DNA from: Cafeteria roenbergensis
Taxonomy: Eukaryota; Sar; Bigyra; Bicosoecida; Cafeteriaceae
Direction: 5' to 3'
DNA: 64,000 bases
NCBI GenBank assembly: GCA_008330645.1
Contig: VLTN01000007.1
Coordinates: forward strand, 1-64,000
A model generated the notes under the pieces. The model did not search any database, was not told where the DNA came from, and saw nothing but the letters and a program-made list of their open reading frames with translations. The position numbers and the translations under genes were made by a program. Below are positions 51,572-59,384 of the stretch, one piece after another. Position 1 is the stretch's first letter; the number at the start of each line of letters is the position of its first letter.

Positions 51572-53194
51572 ATGGCGTGGACCACGGCAGGCGCCAGCAG
51601 GCACCTGCGCGCCGGAGCACCTGCCGCAGGCCTCGCCAACGACACGGGCGACAACCACTGCTACCTCAACGCGGCAGTGCAAGCCCTGCTGCGCGTCGGG
51701 GCTGCTCGCGCCGCGGTGGACCGCCTTGGAAAGCTCCGTTCCCGCTGGCAGTCGGCAAAGCACCCCCTTGGCACGCTTGTAGACGAGACAGCCTCCGTCT
51801 TTCGCCATTTGGGCAATTCTAGGACGGGGGCATCGAATGCCGACCTTGGGGCGTTCCGGCGGGCCCTCCGCGAGGCAGTGCTGGACTCGGCAAAGACGGA
51901 CGCTGCCGACGCGGTGGGCCTGGGCGAGAGGCAGCTCGGCGATGCAGGGGAGGCATTGGAGCTAATTGTGACCACGCTGTTCCGGGCCGAGCGCTGGATG
52001 AACCGCGGCGCGCGCTCTGGGCCGGTTCGCGATCTGCTTCCCTCTTCGGAGGCTGAGGCTGGCGGGGCCGTTGCCGACGCGCTGACGTGCGTGGTTCGGC
52101 GCCGAACACGCTGCACCCTGTGCGGCCACACAGAGGACGCCCGCGCCGTGTCGTCGCAGGTCACAGAGCCTGTGATCGTCGCTGACTTGCTCGCCCAGGC
52201 AGGCTCCGGCGGGGCAAGTGGCGCGCGTCGTGCCGCCGGTGCCGCTGGCCGCGCGACCGCTGCCGCCGGCACCGGCACCGCTGGTGCTGCTGCTGCCGCT
52301 GGTGCCGGCACCGCTGGTGCTGCTGCTGCGCCGCTCAGCACGCCCCCCCGCCCGGTGTGGGGCGGCGCTGTGCCCGCCACCCTCCGTGCCGCCGCAGCCT
52401 CCTCCCCTGCAGCGGTCTGCCCGCCGGAGAGGGCCCCCGGGTCGTCTGGCTGCCTTCTGGCCACTCTGAGTCGCTCAACGGACCCCCTCGTGCGCTGCTC
52501 CGGCTGCAACAAGGTGGGCGGCATACGGTCCACCCGCCGGCTTGTGAGGGGGGGTGAGAGCCTATCCCTCCAGCTCGTCTGGCCGCCGGGACCGCACGCC
52601 TCGGGGGCCCTGTCCTGCGTGCGGGGGGCCCTTGGGGACCTGTTCGTGGACCTGGCCGACGTCTTTGACGGCGGGGCCGGCACGGACGGCGAGCGACTCC
52701 CCTGCCGCCTCCGGGCATGCGTGCTGTTCCGAGCCGCCCACTTCGTCGTCGTGGCGGATGTCAGCCGGGGCGGCGGCGCGAGCGACCGTGACGTGGCACG
52801 TCTCCGGGCCACCGGCGCTGGCAGCTGCCCGCCTCCACCGGCAGAGCCCGCAGCCGACCCTTCGCCTCGCTGGGTGTGCATCGACGACAGCGCGGTGCGG
52901 CCGGCAGTGTCGCCCTGGGACCATTGCGAGCGGCTCGGGTTCGCGCCCTGCCTGCTGGTCTTTGAGATGCTGGGGCCGGGCGCGGAGACCCCCAGTGACG
53001 GGGGAAGGGCGCTTGCCGAGGCGGCGGAGGCGGCCGTGGCTGCGGCGGCCGTGGCTGCGGCGGCCGCTGCTGCGGGTGCACGCGGCCGCGGGCCGGCCGC
53101 GGGGTCGGGCGGAGGCTCCTCGAGCGGGAAGCGTGGCGGCGGCGCCGGGGCGGGTGCTGGGGGGTTCCCTGGGCTTGGCAGCGTGCGCAAGTGA
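51572..53194 (+). CDS. Ubiquitin-specific protease-like protein, USP53/54 and plant UBP type
   Basis: This gene encodes 540 residues from ATG 51572 in one exon. The Cys box is GLANDTGDNHCYLNAAVQAL with Cys30, a good match to the peptidase C19 consensus. The His box region has CVLFRAAHFVVVADVS, followed by WVCIDDSAVRP and the terminal strand FAPCLLVFEM, so Cys, His and Asp of the triad are all present. A C-x2-C unit (RCTLCGHTEDA) and a second (LVRCSGCNKVGG) may form a zinc finger. The N-terminal layout resembles USP53/54 and the plant DUF629-type proteases. It would remove ubiquitin from targets. The C-terminal 70 residues are Ala/Gly-rich and probably disordered. Confidence 0.8.
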   Translation: MAWTTAGASRHLRAGAPAAGLANDTGDNHCYLNAAVQALLRVGAARAAVDRLGKLRSRWQSAKHPLGTLVDETASVFRHLGNSRTGASNADLGAFRRALREAVLDSAKTDAADAVGLGERQLGDAGEALELIVTTLFRAERWMNRGARSGPVRDLLPSSEAEAGGAVADALTCVVRRRTRCTLCGHTEDARAVSSQVTEPVIVADLLAQAGSGGASGARRAAGAAGRATAAAGTGTAGAAAAAGAGTAGAAAAPLSTPPRPVWGGAVPATLRAAAASSPAAVCPPERAPGSSGCLLATLSRSTDPLVRCSGCNKVGGIRSTRRLVRGGESLSLQLVWPPGPHASGALSCVRGALGDLFVDLADVFDGGAGTDGERLPCRLRACVLFRAAHFVVVADVSRGGGASDRDVARLRATGAGSCPPPPAEPAADPSPRWVCIDDSAVRPAVSPWDHCERLGFAPCLLVFEMLGPGAETPSDGGRALAEAAEAAVAAAAVAAAAAAAGARGRGPAAGSGGGSSSGKRGGGAGAGAGGFPGLGSVRK

Positions 53195-53631
53195 GGGCCG
53201 GCAGGGAGCGTGAGCATGCGGCCGTCGTGTGTGCCGATGGCAGCTGCGGTGACGAATCGGCGAATGCGGCGCCGCTGCTTGGGGCGGGCGTGAGGGCACG
53301 GGCGGCATTGGTCGGCGCTGGCGGCCGTCACACGCATGGCTCGATGCAAGCGTCGCCGCGGCGGGGGAAGGGTGGGGAGAAGGAGGGAGGGGGCAGCGAG
53401 CCGTGTTGCAGGTCACACGAAGTCGGGAGGGTGGGGGTGGGCAGGAGCAGTTGGGGCAAACGCGGCCCGCCCCCCCCCCCTCTGCAGGCGCGAGGACAAG
53501 GCCCCGCCCCTCGCAGGCGCGGTCCCTGGTCGGGGGCGGGGGTGGGTGGGGAGGGGGTAAAGGGAGTACAGGCGCAAGGGCGTGCCTGCCGCAGCAGGGT
53601 TCCGGCCGGCAAGCGGCCGGCAGGTCGCCCC
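53195..53631. other. Convergent intergenic region, USP / HPt genes
   Basis: This 437-bp, G-rich stretch includes a C10 run at 53471-53480. No gene is recognised. Confidence 0.4.
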
Positions 53632-55052
53632 TCACTCGCTGCCGTCGCCGGGCGGCAGCTCGAACTCCGCAAGCTCGACCTCCACGTGGTCGCGGGGCAG
53701 CTTCTCGGTGAGCTCCTCGATGTCCTCCGCGACGTCGGCGATGTCGTCGGCCCAGTCCTCCTGGTTGTAGTCCTCGGGCTCGCCCTCCGGCATGGGCTCG
53801 CCGTCGTCGAGCTCCTCCTGGGTGGGGATGTACATCTGCGCCTCCTCCACGTCGGGGATGCCGCAGCGGTGCTCCAGGATCTGCGGCGCAGTTGCCGGCG
53901 AGTGCCAGCCGAGGCGGGAGGCGAGGGGCGGGCGGGGTGGCGGCGGCAGAGGCGGGGAGACGAGCGCAGCCGCTGCGGCAGCGGGCAGCAGATGCGAGCC
54001 GCACCGGCGGCGGGGGGGGCTCGCAGGGCCCTGCGGCCGCGAGAAGCAGGGCGCGCGCGCGGCTTGGCAGTCTCACGTGGGCAAGGAGGTCGTCGTGCAG
54101 GAAGGCGATGGCCTCGCGCAGGCGCAGCCAGGCCACGCGGACGAGGTGGCGTCCAGGGCCGAGCGTGGCATCGATGTGCGCCCGCCTGGCGGCCTCGGGC
54201 ACGACCTCAGACTCGGTGCGGCCGACAGCGTCCTTGAGCGGGAGCTCGATGGCGCGGAACGCCAGAGCCACGCGGTCAAAGGTGACCGTGGCCGCAGCGC
54301 CCTTGACGGCGTGCGCGGGCTCCCTCAACGCGCGCTCAATGGTGCGCGACTCGGTCGACGATGCGAACTTGACGTCCATGGTCATGTTCCCTTCGTCGTA
54401 GCTCCGGAGCGCCTCCATGATGCGCCTGAGGGAGCTGGTGGCGTCCAGAAGGAAGCGCTCAACGAGGTTGATCGTTTCCAAGACTTCCTCCCGCCAGTCA
54501 ATTTTCACGTCCGGCATGGACATATCGAGCCCAATCTGCGGGGGCAACAAGCAAACGGGCCGGTCATGCAAGTGTGTGGCCGGCGAAACCGGTCCCGCAG
54601 ACGGCCCAGCGCGAGAGCGGCCGGAACACAGTGGCCATCAGGATCAGATTCGCTGGTGCACTGGCGACTTCGGCTTCCGACGCAGGCCAGCTCACGTTCT
54701 CGAAGTTGCGCCGGATGCTGAACATGTCCACCTCGGACAGGTCGCGGTCTGCGGGGCAAGGCGGCAGGGATGGCGGGGCAGCGAGACGCGGGCAGGCGTG
54801 GGCGCCGGCGAGAAGGGCGAGGTGGCAACCCCAGCTCAAACGTGAGGGGTGACTGGCCACGCCTCCCGCGCCAAGAGCGGCGGGCATGGCCTCACCCGCG
54901 ATCAAGCCCAAGTAGTCGTTGTACTTGGCCCGCTGGCCGGACGCGGGCGGGGCGCTGGAGGCCCCAGGGGCAGCCTCGGGGCCGGCGTCCGAGGCAGCGG
55001 CGCCGCCGCCAAACACTTGCAGGTCGTCCAGGTCGGACGAGGCAGCGGCCAT
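53632..55052 (-). CDS. Protein with a histidine-phosphotransfer (HPt)-like domain
   Basis: Four exons encode 305 residues: 55052-54896, 54748-54696, 54535-54077 and 53880-53632. All joins keep frame (phases 1, 0, 0) at GTGAG...CAG sites. Residues about 90-165 resemble an HPt four-helix bundle: LVERFLLDATSSLRRIMEAL, then the signature AHAVKGAAATVTFDRVALAF with phospho-acceptor candidate His145 and the usual Lys-Gly after it. The C-terminus reads HRCGIPDVEEAQMYIPTQEE, then a strongly acidic tail ending PPGDGSE. HPt proteins relay phosphate between hybrid histidine kinases and response regulators. This one is twice the usual length, so it may be a diverged or structural use of the fold. The call rests on the motif alone. 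Confidence 0.6.
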
Positions 55053-55275
55053 GACTGCAGGAGCACAGGCAACGGTCGAAGCGGACAGCCTCGCGAAGCT
55101 CTGGGTGGCGGAGGGTGCCGCTGACGCCGGGCAGTGCCTGCGACGGCCCCTTCCGCGAGTGCGTGTCAGGAACCAGCGGCTGTCGATGGGCTCGGGTGGA
55201 GAAGCTCTGCATCGCGCTGCCCCAACCAACCGCCAAGCGGGCTGCGCTTCCCCGCACTCCCCGGGCGGGGCTGAA
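55053..55275. promoter_or_regulatory. Divergent promoter region, HPt gene / 2OG dioxygenase
   Basis: This 223-bp gap separates opposed start codons. The dioxygenase frame remains open upstream to 54919, so a longer start is possible and would overlap the HPt gene's exon 1. Confidence 0.4.
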
Positions 55276-56235
55276 ATGGCAGCACGGGCGGAGGCTGAGG
55301 CGCCTGGCGAGCTTTCGCGGCCGGGGGTGGCCGTCAAGTCGCTGCCAGGAGGAATGTTGGACCCAGAGCCGCCAGCGGCAATCGCGCACGAACTGGTGTC
55401 GCTGCCGACCGGCGACAAGGCCCTGCTGCTCCACGGCCTACTGTCGCCCGGGGAATGCGAGCGCATTGCCGCAGCGTCGGTGGCGGTGGGAATGCAGCCT
55501 GCGGCTTTGCACAAGACTGGGCGAGACTGCGACCGGGCTGAGCTCGAAAACCCCGAAATTTCCGCGGAGCTGTGGCGCCGCGCCCGGGCTGCTGTGAGCG
55601 GCGAGGGCAGCCCGTTCGCCAGGCTCGAGTTTTCTGTGGACGACGAGCGTGTGTTCGGCGGCGATGCCGCGGGCGAGTGGACGCCTTGCGGCCTCAACAG
55701 CCGGTTCCGCTCGTGTCGCTACGGCCCTGGAGGCCACTTTTCGCCGCACGGCGACGGCTGGGTCGCCATTCCAGGAACAGAGACGCGCACGTTCCTCACC
55801 TTCATGGTGTACCTGAACGACGTGCCTGCGGAGCGCGCGGGCGCCACGCGGTTCCTGCGCTTCCCATCGGACTCGGAGGACGGCCTCGAGGCGGTGACCT
55901 TGACGCCGGACGGGCGGTTGGTGGGCAACTCGGCGCTCGTGGTGCACAAGGTGCAGCCCAAGACGGGCATGGCCGTGGTGTTCCTGCAGTGCAGCGTGCT
56001 GCACGACGGGGAGCCGGTGCGCTCGGGCCACAAGGCCATTTTCCGCTCGGACGTGGTGTTCGAGCGACGGCCCGGCACCGAGGTGCCGCGGGAGGGGCCG
56101 CGCCACCAGGCGCTGCTGCTGCACCGGCGGGCCGAGAGGGCGGAGGCGAAGGGGGACTTCGCTGAGGCCACGCGGCTATACCGCGCAGCCTACAAGCTGG
56201 ACCCCAGCCTGGAGGCGGGCATGGCCGCTGCCTAG
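55276..56235 (+). CDS. 2-oxoglutarate/Fe(II) dioxygenase, prolyl 4-hydroxylase-like, with a TPR-like tail
   Basis: This gene encodes 319 residues from ATG 55276. The double-stranded beta-helix core has FRSCRYGPGGHFSPHGDGWV with iron ligands His158 and Asp160. FLTFMVYLNDVPAERAGATR follows, then QCSVLHDGEPVRSGHKAIFR with the third ligand His243 and 2-oxoglutarate-binding Lys253. This H-x-D...H...K order is that of the prolyl 4-hydroxylase family. No signal peptide or ER retention signal is seen, which suggests a cytosolic or nuclear enzyme. The last 35 residues (RRAERAEAKGDFAEATRLYR onward) form one TPR-like hairpin. The substrate is unknown. Confidence 0.85.
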   Translation: MAARAEAEAPGELSRPGVAVKSLPGGMLDPEPPAAIAHELVSLPTGDKALLLHGLLSPGECERIAAASVAVGMQPAALHKTGRDCDRAELENPEISAELWRRARAAVSGEGSPFARLEFSVDDERVFGGDAAGEWTPCGLNSRFRSCRYGPGGHFSPHGDGWVAIPGTETRTFLTFMVYLNDVPAERAGATRFLRFPSDSEDGLEAVTLTPDGRLVGNSALVVHKVQPKTGMAVVFLQCSVLHDGEPVRSGHKAIFRSDVVFERRPGTEVPREGPRHQALLLHRRAERAEAKGDFAEATRLYRAAYKLDPSLEAGMAAA

Positions 56236-56317
56236 GGCCGATGGGCGCATGTGCGTGAGTGCGTGAGTGCGTGTGCGTGTGTGCTAGGAAGGGGGGGAAT
56301 GCACTCCGGTCGGAGGG

Positions 56318-56368
<51 letters not shown>
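56318..56368. repeat. Perfect TGC/CAG trinucleotide microsatellite, about 17 units
   Basis: An uninterrupted (TGC)n tract lies in the 325-bp convergent spacer between the dioxygenase (stop 56235) and Cactin (stop 56561 on the minus strand). It probably falls in one or both 3' untranslated regions. The rest of the spacer shows a GTGCGTGAGTGCG-type tract at 56250-56282 and no gene. Confidence 0.95.
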
Positions 56369-56560
56369 GTTGGCTTGGCAGGTGCGTGGCTGGCTCGAGC
56401 CGCGAACGGGCTTGACAGTGCAAGCGCAATGGCACGCACGGTTGGAGCAGCCGGCGCAGCGGCCGGGGTCCCAAACCACACGCAAGGGCACGCACGGCTG
56501 CGCGCCGCGGCTTGTGGCGGGACAGGCTCGGGCCGCGGGGCAGCCTGCCTCGCGAGGGGC

Positions 56561-58984
56561 TCAGCGCCTGTAGAAGTGCGTCTTGAGGTTGAAGAAAAGC
56601 TTGTAGACGCCCCTGTCGAACGCGCAGACGTACCCCGACCGCTTGCCGGTCAGCCACTCGCGGTTGACGATCTTGAAGGCCACGTCCTCGTAGGGAGGGC
56701 CCCCGTGGATGCGCAGCATGCAGAAGGCAGGGGAGTCTGCCGGTTCCAGCGAGAAGGTGGGCGGCTTGGAGGGGTCGAGCAGGTCCGGGTAGAACACGTC
56801 GAACTTGTACCCCTGCACCATTTTGGGGGGCGGGTTGTCGCGGTCATAGTAAGCCTTATTGTGCGAGTTCCAGTGGTACCCGGACCGCACTCGCGTGATG
56901 TACCGGGGCCGCCGAGGCCGAAAGCGGTCGGCGAAGGCAGCCTGCTCCTCGGGCGTGAGCATGGACCGGTCAACAGCGCCGGCCACAGCTCCGTCCGCCG
57001 GGCCCACGAAGGTCTCTGCCGCCTCCTGCGAGAACTCGTTAGAGCGCAGCAGCCCGCGCTCGATCGCCTCCTGGACCGTCATCTGCGCGGTCGGGGCGCG
57101 GTCAGCTGACGACGACGAGGAGGACGTGGTCGCCGCGTCCGCGGCTGCCACAGCGGCGGCCGCGGCCGCACCCCCGCTGCCGTCAGCGCGGCCCCTAAGC
57201 CTGGCCGCGGCGCGACTCCGCTCCAGCTCCACCAGCCGCTGCAGGTCGCCGGGCGAGACCACCTCAACCTCCGAGGTGGCGGCCTCGGCGGCGGCCTCCG
57301 TGGCGCTGGCGCCGCGAAGCGGCGTCGGGCTGACAGCCCGGCCGGCGGCGGGGCGGGAGGAGGCGGCGCCGCTGCCGGCAGCTGCTGCTGCCGCTGCTGC
57401 TGCTGCCGCTGCTGCTGCTGCTGGTGCCGCTGCTGGCGCCATGCCGGGGTGTTCTTGCCCGGGCGTGACCGGTGGCAGGGTCTGCTCTGCCGTCCCTGCC
57501 GCGGTTTCGTCAACTTCGTCTGCCTGGTCCCACAGCGCCTGAGCAACGCCCGCGTCTCTCATCGTGTCCTTGAGCACCCTGGCGAGGTGCTTCTGCCGCT
57601 GCCGCAGCAGCTCCCGGTGGATTGAGCGAAGCTCCTGCCGCGCCCTCAGCACAGCCACGGCCCGCAGCACTGCCTGCCAGTAGGCCGCAACGGATAGCCC
57701 ACCTGTAGCCGGCGCGGCACCGCCGCCGCCGCCGCCGCCGCCCCTGGTGCTCCCGAGCGCGGCGTCCGCTGCCGCTGCCTCCTCTGCCCTGCGGATGACG
57801 TCACGCTCCAGCTCTGCCAGCCCTTGTGCGTCCTTCAGTGCCATCGTCTGGATGACGTCACGCTCCACGCTGGTGGGCAGGCCCCCGATGCCAGTTTCCT
57901 CGCCAGCCTCCTCTGCTTCCGCCTGCTGGAGCGAGTCCTCTGCCAGTACTGCCAGGCATGCCCAGTAGCGGGCGTACCGGGCGCGTTTCGCCTCCAGCTC
58001 CGCCTCCGCCCGGACCCGCGCCTGCCGCACCGCCTCGGCCGCCTCCCCCGGCCCCGCGCCCCGCTGCTCTGCCAGCAGAGCCGCTTCCTCCGCCGCCTGC
58101 CGTCGCAGCTCGTCGGCCGAGGTGCCATCCGCCTCGGCGCCCATGCCCGCTAGCGTGGCGATGTCACGCAGGAGGGCGCGCAGCTCGACGGCGGGGAGCG
58201 CGGACACCACTGCATACGGCTCTGCCACTTCGAAGTCGACGGCGGGGTCCGCCACGAGGGCCGCGGACTCTGAGCGGTGCGCGGCCGGCAGCGCGGAGCA
58301 CCGCTGGCGGCCTGCCTCGACGAGCATGAGGTTCTTGACGAGGACGTCGGAGGGGCGCTCGCGGCCCTCCTTGACCCGGATGACGGTGCGGCGGCGGTGC
58401 TGCACGCGCTCGAAGGCGGCCTCCTGGGCCTCGTAGGAGCCGTGCATCTCCTCCTCCCGCATGCGGTCCTCCTCGGCGCGCAGGCGCTCGCTCTCCAGCT
58501 GCTCGGCCTCGCGCTGGCGGCGGCGCTCCTCCACGGCGGCCAGCTCGCGCACGATGGCGGCCTCGCGCTCCGCGGCCGCGTCCGGGCCCGCTTGCTGCTG
58601 CGGCCGCATCGCCTCCCGCTTGCGCCACACGAACCGCTTCGTCAGCTGCGGGTCCCCGAACGGGTTCACGTCGTCGCTATAGCCCAGGTACTCGGCAAGG
58701 CGCCCGGAGCTCTCGTCCTGGGCGGTTGGCGCAGGGGGCGGGCTCGGCGAGCGCCGCCTGGACTCCCTCTCGCTGCGCCGCGAGTGCCGCCGAGAGCTCG
58801 AGCGCCGCGACTCGTCGCGCCGGTCGTCGTGTGAACGGGAAGACCCGCGCCGGTGGGACGACCGCTCCCGGGAGTGCCGGCTGCGAGAGTGATCGCGCCC
58901 GTCGTCCCGGTGCCGCCTGCTGCTGCTGCGCCCGCGGCCCTCCCGGTCGTAGTCGTCGCCGCGCCGGCTCGGCCGGTCTGCCAT
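56561..58984 (-). CDS. CACTIN: Cactin, splicing-associated protein
   Basis: This gene encodes 807 residues from ATG 58984. The frame is open further upstream but that part is unlike Cactin. The N-terminal 95 residues are an Arg/Ser/Asp-rich RS-like domain. Then comes GRLAEYLGYSDDVNPFGDPQ and LTKRFVWRKREA, which is typical of the family, and the Cactin mid domain (RPSDVLVKNLMLV onward). Low-complexity Ala/Gly stretches separate it from the diagnostic C-terminal domain: YITRVRSGYHWNSHNKAYYD, GYKFDVFYPDLLDPSKPPTF, and an end in YKLFFNLKTHFYRR. Cactin acts in pre-mRNA splicing in the nucleus and interacts with the late spliceosome. Its C-terminus is the most conserved part, as seen here. Confidence 0.93.
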   Translation of the reverse strand: MADRPSRRGDDYDREGRGRSSSRRHRDDGRDHSRSRHSRERSSHRRGSSRSHDDRRDESRRSSSRRHSRRSERESRRRSPSPPPAPTAQDESSGRLAEYLGYSDDVNPFGDPQLTKRFVWRKREAMRPQQQAGPDAAAEREAAIVRELAAVEERRRQREAEQLESERLRAEEDRMREEEMHGSYEAQEAAFERVQHRRRTVIRVKEGRERPSDVLVKNLMLVEAGRQRCSALPAAHRSESAALVADPAVDFEVAEPYAVVSALPAVELRALLRDIATLAGMGAEADGTSADELRRQAAEEAALLAEQRGAGPGEAAEAVRQARVRAEAELEAKRARYARYWACLAVLAEDSLQQAEAEEAGEETGIGGLPTSVERDVIQTMALKDAQGLAELERDVIRRAEEAAAADAALGSTRGGGGGGGGAAPATGGLSVAAYWQAVLRAVAVLRARQELRSIHRELLRQRQKHLARVLKDTMRDAGVAQALWDQADEVDETAAGTAEQTLPPVTPGQEHPGMAPAAAPAAAAAAAAAAAAAAAGSGAASSRPAAGRAVSPTPLRGASATEAAAEAATSEVEVVSPGDLQRLVELERSRAAARLRGRADGSGGAAAAAAVAAADAATTSSSSSSADRAPTAQMTVQEAIERGLLRSNEFSQEAAETFVGPADGAVAGAVDRSMLTPEEQAAFADRFRPRRPRYITRVRSGYHWNSHNKAYYDRDNPPPKMVQGYKFDVFYPDLLDPSKPPTFSLEPADSPAFCMLRIHGGPPYEDVAFKIVNREWLTGKRSGYVCAFDRGVYKLFFNLKTHFYRR

Positions 58985-59384
58985 CGCAGTCCCGCAGCTG
59001 CTGCTGCCCTGGTCTGGGCCCCTGCAAGTCCCCAGCCCCGCTGCGGTGCGCCGCTCGGGGAATGGTCGCCCAGAGGCACCAACGAGGCAAGCCCAAGCGC
59101 TGAGTGCTCTGCCCTGAGTTGGCGCCGCTAGTTCAGGACGCAGGCGCCGTAGTCGGGCAGCGAGTGCGTGTTGTACTGCGAGACTTTTTTGTTTCTCTTT
59201 TTGACTGCGGACTCGCTTGGCCCCGCCACACGAGCGCGCCTGGGGCCGGGCTGTGGCAGCCAGTGGACGGGCTCGCTTGTGGCAGGCAGGCCCGCCGAAG
59301 CAGCGGCTTGCCCCGGGAAGGTCCCAGTCGAGCACGCCGCGGCCCGTGCGACTGCCCAAGCGCGAGTGCCGCCCAGGCGCTGCC
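58985..59384. promoter_or_regulatory. Divergent promoter region, Cactin / unknown protein
   Basis: The start codons are 400 bp apart. The lowest-GC patch (GAGACTTTTTTGTTTCTCTTTTTGACT) is at 59180-59206 and may contain core promoter elements of either gene. No RNA gene is seen. Confidence 0.4.
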
